Part shown: positions 25,245 to 35,457 of the stretch, piece after piece
Position numbering within the stretch: the stretch's first letter is position 1
How the letters are laid out: every line of letters starts with the position of its first letter
Origin: Candidatus Poribacteria bacterium
GTDB taxonomy: Bacteria; Poribacteria; WGA-4E; WGA-3G
Assembly (NCBI GenBank): GCA_022821725.1
Contig: JAJEDB010000150.1
Location: 1 to 48,584, forward strand
DNA length: 48,584 bases
Reading direction: 5' to 3'
Program-made: the position numbers and the translations under genes
The notes under the pieces: model-generated
The model's database searches: none
Told to the model about the DNA's origin: nothing
The model's input: only the letters and a program-made list of their open reading frames with translations

Positions 25245-27719
25245 ATGAAACCCAGGTTTAACTTTGTAACAACATTCCTTGTTGCATTTTCCATCTGTCT
25301 CGCGTTCCAATTGACAGCGGCGAGTGAGATGGAGCAGCCTGTGAGCGCAGAAGTTCCAACGGTGCAAGCGTTGAAAGTTCATCCTGAGTCACTGACATTG
25401 GAGCATGCACGGGACGGTAGACGGGTGCTTGTGTCAGGAAAAACGAAAAGTGGCATGTATGTAGACGTAACACCTTATGCCACACTGACCCCCACCACCG
25501 CAGGGGTGAAAATATATGAAGATGGTTATATCTTCCCGGTGGCGGTTGGCACAACAAAAATTAAGGTGACGGTTAAAGGAGTCAGCACTGAATTGCCCGT
25601 GACTGTTAAAAGCATGGAGGCACCCCCTGTCAGCTTCGTGCGGGATGTTATGCCGCTCTTGAGCCATGCGGGGTGTAATAACGGCACATGTCACGGTGCA
25701 GCAAAGGGCAAAAATGGGTTCAAACTCTCACTCCGTGGCTACGACCCCGATTTCGACTATGAACTCTTGATTGAGGACATATCCGGACGGCGGTTCAACC
25801 GAGCATTTCCCGAACAGAGTCTGATGTTGCTAAAACCGACATCGGAGGTGCCGCACAAAGGCGGACAGGTCATCGTTCCAGGAGATCGGGATTATGGAAT
25901 TATCCATCAATGGATAGCGGAAGGTGCTATTCCTGACGTTCACACCACAAAACGCGTCGAAAGGTTGGAGGTCATACCAGATTCGGCTGAACTCGCAGTG
26001 CCGGGTATGAAGCAACAACTCATAGTGATCGCACACTATCCTGACGGCACAACACGGGATGTCACCCGTGAAGCGAAATTCACAAGCAGCCTCAATGAGG
26101 TGGCAAAGGTCACAGACAACGGTGTGGTGACTGCAGAACGCCGCGGCGAAACGGCGATCCTCACCCGATACGAAGGTGCCTATAGCACGAACGGCATCAT
26201 CGTTATGGGCGACAGGAGCGGTTACAAGTGGGTCAAAACCGCTGAATACAACTACATTGATACGCACGTTCACAATAAACTGAAGCGGATGAAAATCCTA
26301 CCTTCTGAACTCTGCACAGATGAAGAGTTTGTCCGACGCATCTATTTCGATTTAACAGGGCTCCCGCCGACACCAGCACAGGTGCGGAGTTTCTTGACCG
26401 ATACCACAGCCTCTAAAGTCAAACGGGAAAAACTCATTGATGCCCTCGTCGAGACCTCAGAATTCATCGACCACTGGACGCATAAATGGGGCGATCTGTT
26501 GCAGTCTAACCGTAAATTCCTCGGTGAGCGTGGGATCTGGCTCTTCCAGCAATGGATCCATCAAGCCATTTCCGAGAATCGTCCGTATGACGAGTTTGTG
26601 CGAGATCTGATTACCGCAACCGGTAGCACCTACACGAATCCCGCAGCGAACTATTTCCGTGTTTCCCGTGAATACACGGCTGCAGTGGAAAATACGACGC
26701 AACTTTTCTTAGGTGTTCGATTCTCATGCAACAAATGCCATGACCATCCGTTTGAAAAATGGACGCAAAACCAGTATTATGAATTCGGGGCATTCTTCGC
26801 GGATGTCAAAGTTAAACCGGGTCAGCTTCCCGGCGATGAGATCGTCTACACCAATTACACGCCAGAGCCTGTGAAGCACCCTCGGACATTAGCAGTGGTT
26901 GAACCCTTAGTCCCGTTCGGAGAAGTCGCAGCGGAAACAGACGACAAACGCGAAATGCTTGCAGCGTGGCTTACCGATGAAGAGAATCCGATGTTCGCTC
27001 GGGCAGGTGTGAACCGCATCTGGAGTTACTTCATGGGACGCGGGATCATTGAACCCGTAGACGATATCCGCACAAGTAATCCACCCACTAACCCTGAATT
27101 GCTGGACGCATTGACAAAGGATTTCGTGGACAGCGGGTTTGACATGAAACATATCATGAAGACAATCACCCGTTCCCGAACCTACCAACAGAGCATCACA
27201 ACGAATCAGTGGAACAAGGCGGATACGATCAACTTTTCGCACGCAGCTGCCAGACGTTTGACGGCAGAACAGTTGTTGGATGCGATTGGGATCGCGACAG
27301 GAAGCCGACCACGGTTTGAAGAGATGCCGAAAAAATTCCGGGCAGTGCAGTTGCCAGACAGCAAGGTCAAAGATGACGGATTCTTGAAGTTGTTTGGCAG
27401 ACCTGAGCGCGAAACTTCGTGTGAATGTGAACGGACCACCGAGGTCAGCCTCGCACACGCAATGAACCTTATTAATGGACCGACGGTTGCAGAGTCCCTC
27501 ATCGATCCTGAAGGACGTATTGCACAACTCATCAAAACGAATCATGATGACCGAGTTCTCGTCGAGGAACTCTATCTCGCAACGCTTTCTCGGTTACCGG
27601 AGAAGAACGAATACGCAGTAGCGATTGAACACCTTGCGAATGCCGAATCTAAGGAAGAAGGTGCGCAAGACTTGTTGTGGGCACTCATTAACAGCCCCGC
27701 TTTCTTATTTAATCGCTAA
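25245..27719 (+). CDS. Exported DUF1549/DUF1553 (PSD1-type) protein with Ig-like and cytochrome-like motifs
   Basis: An 824-aa protein of the Planctomycete surface-degradation type. A signal peptide (to about 26) precedes an Ig-like (BIG2-type) segment (about 40-122) and a PSCyt-like region with C144-N-N-G-T-C149-H150. A second Ig-like stretch (about 240-330) follows, then DUF1549 (FVRRIYFDLTGLPPTP, about 365-500) and DUF1553 (FARAGVNRIWSYFMGRGIIEPVDDIR onward), ending NSPAFLFNR. The DUF1549 region contains a C495-N-K-C498-H499 heme-type motif. Function is not experimentally settled; such proteins occur with DUF1501 and PPC proteins, as here, and are thought to act in polysaccharide breakdown or surface redox. 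The weak SD is gaaga. Confidence 0.88.
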   Translation: MKPRFNFVTTFLVAFSICLAFQLTAASEMEQPVSAEVPTVQALKVHPESLTLEHARDGRRVLVSGKTKSGMYVDVTPYATLTPTTAGVKIYEDGYIFPVAVGTTKIKVTVKGVSTELPVTVKSMEAPPVSFVRDVMPLLSHAGCNNGTCHGAAKGKNGFKLSLRGYDPDFDYELLIEDISGRRFNRAFPEQSLMLLKPTSEVPHKGGQVIVPGDRDYGIIHQWIAEGAIPDVHTTKRVERLEVIPDSAELAVPGMKQQLIVIAHYPDGTTRDVTREAKFTSSLNEVAKVTDNGVVTAERRGETAILTRYEGAYSTNGIIVMGDRSGYKWVKTAEYNYIDTHVHNKLKRMKILPSELCTDEEFVRRIYFDLTGLPPTPAQVRSFLTDTTASKVKREKLIDALVETSEFIDHWTHKWGDLLQSNRKFLGERGIWLFQQWIHQAISENRPYDEFVRDLITATGSTYTNPAANYFRVSREYTAAVENTTQLFLGVRFSCNKCHDHPFEKWTQNQYYEFGAFFADVKVKPGQLPGDEIVYTNYTPEPVKHPRTLAVVEPLVPFGEVAAETDDKREMLAAWLTDEENPMFARAGVNRIWSYFMGRGIIEPVDDIRTSNPPTNPELLDALTKDFVDSGFDMKHIMKTITRSRTYQQSITTNQWNKADTINFSHAAARRLTAEQLLDAIGIATGSRPRFEEMPKKFRAVQLPDSKVKDDGFLKLFGRPERETSCECERTTEVSLAHAMNLINGPTVAESLIDPEGRIAQLIKTNHDDRVLVEELYLATLSRLPEKNEYAVAIEHLANAESKEEGAQDLLWALINSPAFLFNR

Positions 27720-27721
27720 TA

Positions 27722-27870
27722 GTTTTCAGTTTTCGGCTATCGGCTATCAGTTAAGAGAGGTTTGTAACAATTACCTCAAACTTTGAGGACTTCAAAAAGC
27801 GGTAAACCGTTATAGAACCTCTTCACCGACAACCGAAAGGGTTGCGTCAGCAACCCGTACTGACAACCGA
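27722..27870. repeat. Imperfect hairpin element (MITE/REP-like)
   Basis: The arm agttttcggctatcggct... (from 27731) pairs imperfectly with gaacctcttcaccgacaacc (27814-27833). The 3' part gaaagggttgcg..caacccgtactgacaac (27835-27867) recurs almost exactly at 32259-32290. It lies between the DUF1549 and DUF1501 genes. Confidence 0.6.
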
Positions 27871-27894
27871 CAACCATAACGGAGGAAACAATCG

Positions 27895-29340
27895 ATGTTA
27901 TCGTTACCACAACTACCCGGACGCTTATGTGACGGGTTCTCACGTCGTGAATTTCTACGTGTCGGTGGTGCGGCGATGCTCGGCATTAGTTTGCCACAGG
28001 TATTGTCACTCCAAGCCAACGCGAATACAGCGGTTGACCCCGCCAAGCCGCTCAACGGATGGGGGAAAGCCAACTCGGTCATCCTTCTTTTCTTACAAGG
28101 CGGTCCGAGCCACCTTGACATCTGGGATCCGAAACCGGAAGCACCGTCGAATATCCGCGGTGAATTCAATCCGATCCCGACCAACGTGCCGGGAATCCAG
28201 TTGTCTGAAACGATGCCGCGCTTGGCACAACAGATGGATAAAGCCTGTCTGATCCGTTCCGTAAGTTACACACCGGCAGGACTGTTCAACCATACCGCTG
28301 CGATGTATCAAATGGTAACCGGTGAAACGCCGGACAAGGTCGCGCCTTCGGGACAGCTCGATCCGCCGTCTCCAGCCGACCATCCGAATGCCGCATCGCA
28401 TATCGCAAACTATCGTCCACCGGATGAACCGATGCTCGCGGCAGTCCAACTTCCGCGTCCGATGCAAGAGAGTAACATCATCGGTAAAGGTGGAAACGCG
28501 GGTTTCCTTGGTAGGGCATACGATCCGTATTTCCTCTTCCAAGATCCGAATCAGGCGATTAACCTCGACGATTTGAGTTTGCGTCCAGAGGTGCCGCCGG
28601 TGCGTTTGAAACGGCGGAAAAATCTCCTTGAGACGATTAACAAAGGGATGCCCGAAATTGATAAGGTCGCAGATTCCTACGCCTTGAACGAATATTATGA
28701 GAAGGCGTATAATCTGATCCTGTCGCAGCGGGCACGCAACGCATTCGATTTGTCTCAAGAACCCGATGAAATGCGCGATAAGTACGGTAGACACACGTTT
28801 GGACAGAGCGCACTTCTCGCTCGCCGTTTGGTGGAAGCAGGCACCCGTTTCGTGCAGGTGAACTGGCCCTCTGTTGCTAACGGGGATCCGAATACCACGG
28901 CATGGGATACGCACGCAACGAACTTCGGTCCGTTGAAGAACCTCCACTGTCCGAAGTTAGACAGTGCCGTCTCCTCACTGCTGGAAGACTTGGATCAACG
29001 CGGTATGTTAGAGGACACACTCGTCTTAACGATCGGTGAATTCGGACGCTCACCGCGGATGGGTATTAGCACCTCCGGTAACAGCAACGCGCCTGATGGG
29101 CGCGATCACTGGCCCTATTGTTACACGGGTCTGATTGCAGGTGCTGGTGTTCAAGGTGGACAGGTCTACGGGAAATCCGATGCAACAGGCTCAACGCCGC
29201 TTGAGAACCCTGTGCATCCGACAGACATCCTCGCCACAGTCTACCATACACTCGGTATCGACCCACACACCATCGTGTATAACCACTTGGATCAGCCACG
29301 CGAGTTGGTGAAAGGCGAACCGATTGCTGGAATCTTTTAA
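27895..29340 (+). CDS. DUF1501 protein, Tat-exported
   Basis: A 481-aa DUF1501 (sulfatase-superfamily-like) protein. The N-terminus carries a twin-arginine motif, S16-R-R-E-F-L-R22, before a hydrophobic stretch (GGAAMLGISLPQVLSL), so export of a folded protein is expected. Conserved DUF1501 pieces are FLQGGPSHLDIWDPKPEAPSNIRGEF, LIRSVSYTPAG, YGRHTFGQSALLARRLVEAGTRFVQVNW, WDTHATNFGPLKN, TIGEFGRSPRMG and GRDHWPYCYTGLIAGAGVQGGQVYG, ending HPTDILATVYHTLGIDPHT. The family belongs to the alkaline phosphatase-like clan; its substrate is unknown. GGAGG precedes the ATG. It is part of the three-gene module with the flanking genes. Confidence 0.92.
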   Translation: MLSLPQLPGRLCDGFSRREFLRVGGAAMLGISLPQVLSLQANANTAVDPAKPLNGWGKANSVILLFLQGGPSHLDIWDPKPEAPSNIRGEFNPIPTNVPGIQLSETMPRLAQQMDKACLIRSVSYTPAGLFNHTAAMYQMVTGETPDKVAPSGQLDPPSPADHPNAASHIANYRPPDEPMLAAVQLPRPMQESNIIGKGGNAGFLGRAYDPYFLFQDPNQAINLDDLSLRPEVPPVRLKRRKNLLETINKGMPEIDKVADSYALNEYYEKAYNLILSQRARNAFDLSQEPDEMRDKYGRHTFGQSALLARRLVEAGTRFVQVNWPSVANGDPNTTAWDTHATNFGPLKNLHCPKLDSAVSSLLEDLDQRGMLEDTLVLTIGEFGRSPRMGISTSGNSNAPDGRDHWPYCYTGLIAGAGVQGGQVYGKSDATGSTPLENPVHPTDILATVYHTLGIDPHTIVYNHLDQPRELVKGEPIAGIF

Positions 29341-29357
29341 CTGATTATCAGGACATT

Positions 29358-29431
29358 GGCTGTCGGCTATCAGTGAAGAGGGTTTTTGATGAACCTACCC
29401 TTTTTGCTGATGGCTGACCGCTGCCTGCTGA
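29358..29431. repeat. Imperfect hairpin element
   Basis: ggctgtcggctatcagtgaagagggttttt (from 29358) is followed by a near-complementary aacctaccctttttgctgatggctgacc. It is of the same type as the elements at 27722 and 32191. Confidence 0.55.
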
Positions 29432-29542
29432 CCCCTATTCTTCCAATATGAACCCAAATTCCCCAAAAATTACGCTTAATATTGATAATGTAAGCGGAAG
29501 CCTCAACGCTTTCAGCCTCAAAATTTCCATAGAAGAAAGACC

Positions 29543-29595
29543 TTAACCATCAACTCGTGCTTTAACACGTCTAACGGAGGCGAGTTGATGGTTAA
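29543..29595. repeat. Perfect 15-bp inverted repeat 38 nt upstream of PPC gene
   Basis: The arms ttaaccatcaactcg (29543-29557) and cgagttgatggttaa (29581-29595) are exact complements around a 23-nt loop. The loop has a mini-stem cgtg/cacg and a GGAGG sequence. A six-codon frame (29588-29608) follows that GGAGG. It could be a transcript hairpin controlling the gene at 29633, or a mobile-element scar. Confidence 0.5.
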
Positions 29596-29632
29596 AACCG
29601 ATAACTGATAATTCTTAATGAGGTAATTAAAA

Positions 29633-32182
29633 ATGCCGAATACGCTATTTCGGAAACATAAAAGACAGGTTAACGCACCGCTGCCTGACCTCTTAACAAA
29701 ACAGTCCTTTCTTGTGATAGCGATCTTTCTTCTAACGATTAATTTCGCATACGCCCAGGTGCAACCCACCTTGACGGCTGTCTTCCCACAAGGCGGCCAA
29801 CAGGGACGCAGCGTAGAAGTTACACTCACAGGCACAAATCTCGGCACAGCAACGGCGGTGTGGTTCAGTGGAAAGGGTATCACCGCGGAAATTAAAGAAA
29901 AAACCGGGCAAGCCGCCGTTGTTTTCAACGGTGTTGGTGTTTCTGGAAATATTCCGAGCGACGCCCAGTTGGTCGCATCCCTGACGATTGCCAGCGACGC
30001 ACCGTTAGGTATCCAAGAGATACGCGCCGTCACGCCGTATGGTGTTTCCAATGCAGGCAGCTTCGTCGTTGGAAATCTGCGAGAAATCGTTGAAGAAGAG
30101 ACAGCCGCATCGGTGTCGGAAACCCCGTCTACACTGGAAACCGACTGGCTCGCGCTGCCGGTTACTGTGAACGGCACCATCGCTTCAATCGACGATGAAG
30201 ACAGTTTCACCTTTCAACTGAAAAAGGATACGCGGCTTATCTGTGAAGTGGCAGCACAGCAAATCGGTTCGTTACTGGATTCTTACCTCGTTCTCCGAGA
30301 TGCGAATGGGATTGAGGTCGCCAACAGTGGTCTCGGCAACGCTTTTGACTCCGTTTTGGATTACACAGCACTTGAAACCGGGAAATATACGCTCCACATT
30401 CGCGATATTCGTTATAAAGGGGGAGATGGATACGCCTATCGTTTGAGCATCGGGGAATTACCGTATCTTGAGACGATCTTTCCGCTGGGTGGACAACGCG
30501 GCACTGAGAATACCGTTACTGTCACCGGTGCGAACCTCGACACAGTGGAATCCATACAGATCTCAATAGGTGCTGAAACACCGGCAGGCGAGCAATCCCT
30601 GCGGGTCCAGACACCCTCTGGGTTGGCTACCAATCCACATCCGTTTGCTATCGGCAATTGGGTGGAGATGGTGGAGACTGAACCGAATAACACAACAGGA
30701 AATGCGAATGCTGTAACGACACCGATAACGCTCAACGGGAAAATCGACAAATCCGGTGATATTGACTATTTTTCGTTTGAGATTAAAGAACCGCAACTCC
30801 TCGTTTTTGAGGTGGAGGCGAATAAACTCTCATCAAATCTCGATGCACTCCTCACGCTTTACGGACCGGGCAAACCGATGGAAGCCTCGGAAGAAATGGC
30901 ATGGGACGACAACAAAGAACAGGTCTTGATGGTAAACGACGACGGCATCACTGCCGATGCCCGTATTGACTGGAATTTTGAAGAAGCTGGAAAGTACGCT
31001 GTCGCTATTCGAGATCTGAACAATCAAGGCGGTGAAGCCTACCCGTACCGATTAAACATCCGCCCGTTGGAACCAGACTGCGAACTCAGTGTAGTTGCGC
31101 TTGACCTGCGGAATCAAGCGACTGCTCTGGATAACCCGCGCGTCAGCAGAGGCAGCAGCGTTACATTGCAGGTCGATGTTACGCGTCTCGACCAATTTGC
31201 GGGTCCAATTCGACTGCTTTGCCCAGACCTTCCGAAAACATTCGATGTAAGTCCGACCATCGTTGGCACAGACCAAGCGCGAGCAATGCTTACGATAACG
31301 GCGCCATCGGATGCTTCACTTGGACTCATGCCACTCTCTATCGTTGGGGTTTGTGCTGTGGGGGGGCGCCAGATAGAGCGCGTTGCCACGCCGTCTCCAA
31401 TCCTGCTTACCGTGATGGATGCCCCAGAATTCACGCTGACGCTCGCAGAGATCGGCTTAAATGCAATCCACAACAAGACGGTTGATCTTCATGTGACAGC
31501 AACACGACGCGCTGATTTCGTCGGTCCGATCGCGTTATCGGTATCAGGACTTCCAAATCGCGTTTCGGCACTTCCTGACCCTGTTACCGAAAAACCTGTC
31601 ACGCTTGCAGAAGGTGAAACAGAAGCAATGGTTTCGGTTAAAGCCGGGACTTTTGAACGGAGAGAGGAATTTTCCGTCCTGCCGACACCCGGTACCAGTT
31701 ATATTTCAGTCACCGGAACGGCGACTGTCAATGGCGAGACGGTCAAACAATCGACCCCTGCTATCCCTTTGACGATCGTCGAGGCACCCTTTATTGTAAC
31801 GGTTGAGCCGTTGCGCTTTAGCATTGTCTTCCCCGCAACGGAAACTTCGGGGTCTGAAGTCGAGACGGTGGCACTCACAGCAGACACCGAAACAGCAAAA
31901 GCCGAAGATCCGCAAACAAAGGAAGCGATATTGACGTTAACGATCGTCCGGCAAGGGGGCTTCACAGATGAACTCACGCTGACACCGATCGATGTCCCGG
32001 AAGGCTTCACCACGGAAGCGGTTACCATCCCGGCAGATGAGACGGAGGCAAAAGTCCCACTCAAGGCTCTCAGCTCCTTAACGCCGGAAACATACGAGTT
32101 TAGATTCCGAGGGTCTGTGACGATTAACGATAAACCCTTTGAACAGGATAGTCCTATCGTCAAGGTAAAAATTATTCATTAG
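29633..32182 (+). CDS. Secreted multi-domain PPC/IPT-Ig protein
   Basis: An 849-aa protein. After a signal peptide (residues about 26-42, FLVIAIFLLTINFAYA) comes an IPT/TIG-like beta domain (about 45-140; VFPQGGQQGRSVEVTLTG). A PPC-like (pre-peptidase C-terminal) domain with DEDSFTFQLKKDTRLICEV and KYTLHIRD follows, then a second IPT copy (LGGQRGTENTVTVTG) and a second PPC copy (DIDYFSFEIKEPQLLVFEVEA, KYAVAIRD). The rest is several Ig-like repeats to the C-terminus. This is the third member of the DUF1549 - DUF1501 - PPC module. A surface structural or binding role is inferred; no catalytic site is seen. Confidence 0.82.
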   Translation: MPNTLFRKHKRQVNAPLPDLLTKQSFLVIAIFLLTINFAYAQVQPTLTAVFPQGGQQGRSVEVTLTGTNLGTATAVWFSGKGITAEIKEKTGQAAVVFNGVGVSGNIPSDAQLVASLTIASDAPLGIQEIRAVTPYGVSNAGSFVVGNLREIVEEETAASVSETPSTLETDWLALPVTVNGTIASIDDEDSFTFQLKKDTRLICEVAAQQIGSLLDSYLVLRDANGIEVANSGLGNAFDSVLDYTALETGKYTLHIRDIRYKGGDGYAYRLSIGELPYLETIFPLGGQRGTENTVTVTGANLDTVESIQISIGAETPAGEQSLRVQTPSGLATNPHPFAIGNWVEMVETEPNNTTGNANAVTTPITLNGKIDKSGDIDYFSFEIKEPQLLVFEVEANKLSSNLDALLTLYGPGKPMEASEEMAWDDNKEQVLMVNDDGITADARIDWNFEEAGKYAVAIRDLNNQGGEAYPYRLNIRPLEPDCELSVVALDLRNQATALDNPRVSRGSSVTLQVDVTRLDQFAGPIRLLCPDLPKTFDVSPTIVGTDQARAMLTITAPSDASLGLMPLSIVGVCAVGGRQIERVATPSPILLTVMDAPEFTLTLAEIGLNAIHNKTVDLHVTATRRADFVGPIALSVSGLPNRVSALPDPVTEKPVTLAEGETEAMVSVKAGTFERREEFSVLPTPGTSYISVTGTATVNGETVKQSTPAIPLTIVEAPFIVTVEPLRFSIVFPATETSGSEVETVALTADTETAKAEDPQTKEAILTLTIVRQGGFTDELTLTPIDVPEGFTTEAVTIPADETEAKVPLKALSSLTPETYEFRFRGSVTINDKPFEQDSPIVKVKIIH

Positions 32183-32190
32183 TTGGGAAT

Positions 32191-33482
<1,292 letters not shown>

Positions 33483-33498
33483 CAATCTGTCGCACAGG

Positions 33499-34464
33499 CT
33501 ACCCAACAAGATATTTAAACACAGAGGAAAGGTTATCATCAGGTGAATAGAGTTGGGAGACATTCAATTCGTTCTTGATGAGAAGTTCAGGGAGCCGCGC
33601 GTAGAATGCATCGGGTTTGGCGGTTTCTATGATAATATCGCCTGATTCTTTTTCTTCTTGTGATTCATTGACAGGACCATCGCCATCAACAAAGGTAACG
33701 CTCAGAATATCCTCAAACGGGAGGCAGACCTGTGCCAAACGGCGCGGTTCATCTGTGCTCAAATAGACTTTGTGGGGGTGTTCGTCAATGAGTTCGCGGA
33801 TGTCGGAGATGGTGCCTTCCGCGAGAATACGCCCTTGATGGATGAGTAGGATCGTTTCTGTGAGTGCTTCAATCTCATAGAGGATATGACTCGAAACGAT
33901 GATGCTAATCTCCTGCGCAGCGAGTTCCTGTAGCAGCGTAATAACATGTCGTCTCCCATTCGGATCTAAGCCGGTAAGCGGCTCGTCAAGAAAAAGGAGT
34001 TCCGGATCATGCACCAACGCCTGTGCAAGTTTGACACGCTGCCGCATCCCCTTACTATAAGAGGCGATAGGACGATCCTTTGCGGATAGCATATCCACTG
34101 TTTCAAGAACGCGTAGACTCCGAGATTCAACTTCTGATTTATCGGACCCGCTCAACGTGGCAAAGAAAGTGATAAACTCAAAGCCCGTCATGAATTGATA
34201 CGCCAATTCTATATCTGGGCAGTAGCCGACCCGTCTCGTGAGTTCCGGGTTATTCCATACGGGCTGGTTCAGCACGCTGACCTCGCCTTGGTTGGGTTTG
34301 AGTTGCCCGGTCATGAGCTTAATCAAACTCGTTTTTCCCGCCCCATTCGGACCCAGCAAGCCAGTGATTCCGGGATAAATTGTGAGGGTTACATCGTTTA
34401 CCCCCATTACCTCGCCATACCATTTGGATAGATTTTCCGTTTGCACAATTGCTGTGTTGTTCAT
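33499..34464 (-). CDS. ABC transporter ATP-binding protein (ABC-2 type)
   Basis: A 321-aa ABC ATPase. The Walker A motif is G38-PNGAGK-T45, the Q-loop and signature read YSKGMRQR, Walker B is LLFLDEPLTGLDP, and the switch His is in VSSHILYE. A C-terminal extension (about 230-321) is typical of ABC-2-type exporters. The permease is not encoded next to it in this window, so the partner is unknown. It follows the PfkB kinase by 18 nt on the same strand, suggesting one transcript. Confidence 0.9.
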   Translation of the reverse strand: MNNTAIVQTENLSKWYGEVMGVNDVTLTIYPGITGLLGPNGAGKTSLIKLMTGQLKPNQGEVSVLNQPVWNNPELTRRVGYCPDIELAYQFMTGFEFITFFATLSGSDKSEVESRSLRVLETVDMLSAKDRPIASYSKGMRQRVKLAQALVHDPELLFLDEPLTGLDPNGRRHVITLLQELAAQEISIIVSSHILYEIEALTETILLIHQGRILAEGTISDIRELIDEHPHKVYLSTDEPRRLAQVCLPFEDILSVTFVDGDGPVNESQEEKESGDIIIETAKPDAFYARLPELLIKNELNVSQLYSPDDNLSSVFKYLVG

Positions 34465-34482
34465 ATCTTTTCTGTGTGGGAT

Positions 34483-35409
34483 TCACTCCTTACAGATTTT
34501 CAAGGTCTCTTCAAGATTTTGGATGCCGGCAGTCGTGCCGATGGCGGTAACACAAGCGGCACCGGTTGCGGAAGCCAATTCCGCTGTCGCTTTTAGGTCC
34601 CAGCCCATGAGAGTCCCCGCGAGAAAACCGGCGACGTAAGCGTCCCCTGCCCCTGTTGCATCAACAGCGGTCACCGGATACGCTGACGCAAAATGCTCCC
34701 GCTCTGGCGTGGAGACGTAACTGCCGTCTTCACCCATTTTAATAGCAATTGTGTGGATACCGTAGTTACGCCGTAAAAATTGAGCGATTTCGCGCGCCTC
34801 GGATAAACCGGTGAGATGTTGCGCTTCGACGATGCTTGGCATAAACATATCTACGTAAGGCAGGCACGGCTCGAGTGTCTCTATCCACTTCCCTGTGGCA
34901 TCATACGCGGTATCGAGTGAGGTGGTGATTCCTAAAGTTTTTGCTTTTTGAAGGACGTTCGCCATCGGTGCGCCATCAAAACGTGGCATGACGAGTGCCC
35001 CAGCGATGTGCAAAATTTTGGCACTTTTAATGACTTCCCAATCAAGGTCTGCCTCACAGAGTTCGCCGTTTGCACCGATGTAGTGGTAGAAAGTTCGTTC
35101 GCCATCGGAGGCAACTGCGACGAACGTAAAGGAAGTGCGGGAACCCGGATCCTGTTGCATGCCCCCTGTATCGACCCCGTTATCTATGAGCTTTTGCAGA
35201 ATCAGGTCGCCAAACGCATCAGTGCCAACCTTACCCATCGCGCCAGCGGAGAGACCTAAGCGCGTGAGCGCAATAGCTGTGTTGTTCGCACAGCCGCCTG
35301 TATGGATTTCGAGTTCATCAAAAAGGACTAATTTCCCCTTTTCAGGAAACTCATCTATGGGTCGTCCCAATACATCAACGACATAAATGCCGAGCGATAG
35401 CACATCCAT
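34483..35409 (-). CDS. PfkB-family carbohydrate kinase
   Basis: A 308-aa ribokinase/PfkB sugar kinase. The N-terminal region has GGCANNTAIALTRLGLSAGAMGKVGTDAFG (substrate-binding loop) and the C-terminal DATGAGDAYVAGF contains the catalytic Asp and anion hole. It phosphorylates a sugar or nucleoside; the substrate cannot be assigned. The minus-strand leader aaggtaaaattaaaa (35411-35425) lies directly upstream of the ATG. It sits in the run sulfatase - GHMP kinase - membrane protein - PfkB - ABC ATPase, all on one strand with short gaps, fitting use of a released sugar (inference). Confidence 0.9.
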   Translation of the reverse strand: MDVLSLGIYVVDVLGRPIDEFPEKGKLVLFDELEIHTGGCANNTAIALTRLGLSAGAMGKVGTDAFGDLILQKLIDNGVDTGGMQQDPGSRTSFTFVAVASDGERTFYHYIGANGELCEADLDWEVIKSAKILHIAGALVMPRFDGAPMANVLQKAKTLGITTSLDTAYDATGKWIETLEPCLPYVDMFMPSIVEAQHLTGLSEAREIAQFLRRNYGIHTIAIKMGEDGSYVSTPEREHFASAYPVTAVDATGAGDAYVAGFLAGTLMGWDLKATAELASATGAACVTAIGTTAGIQNLEETLKICKE

Positions 35410-35457
35410 TTTTTAATTTTACCTTGCGGATTTTTAATTATTCCTTGAGCCCATAAA

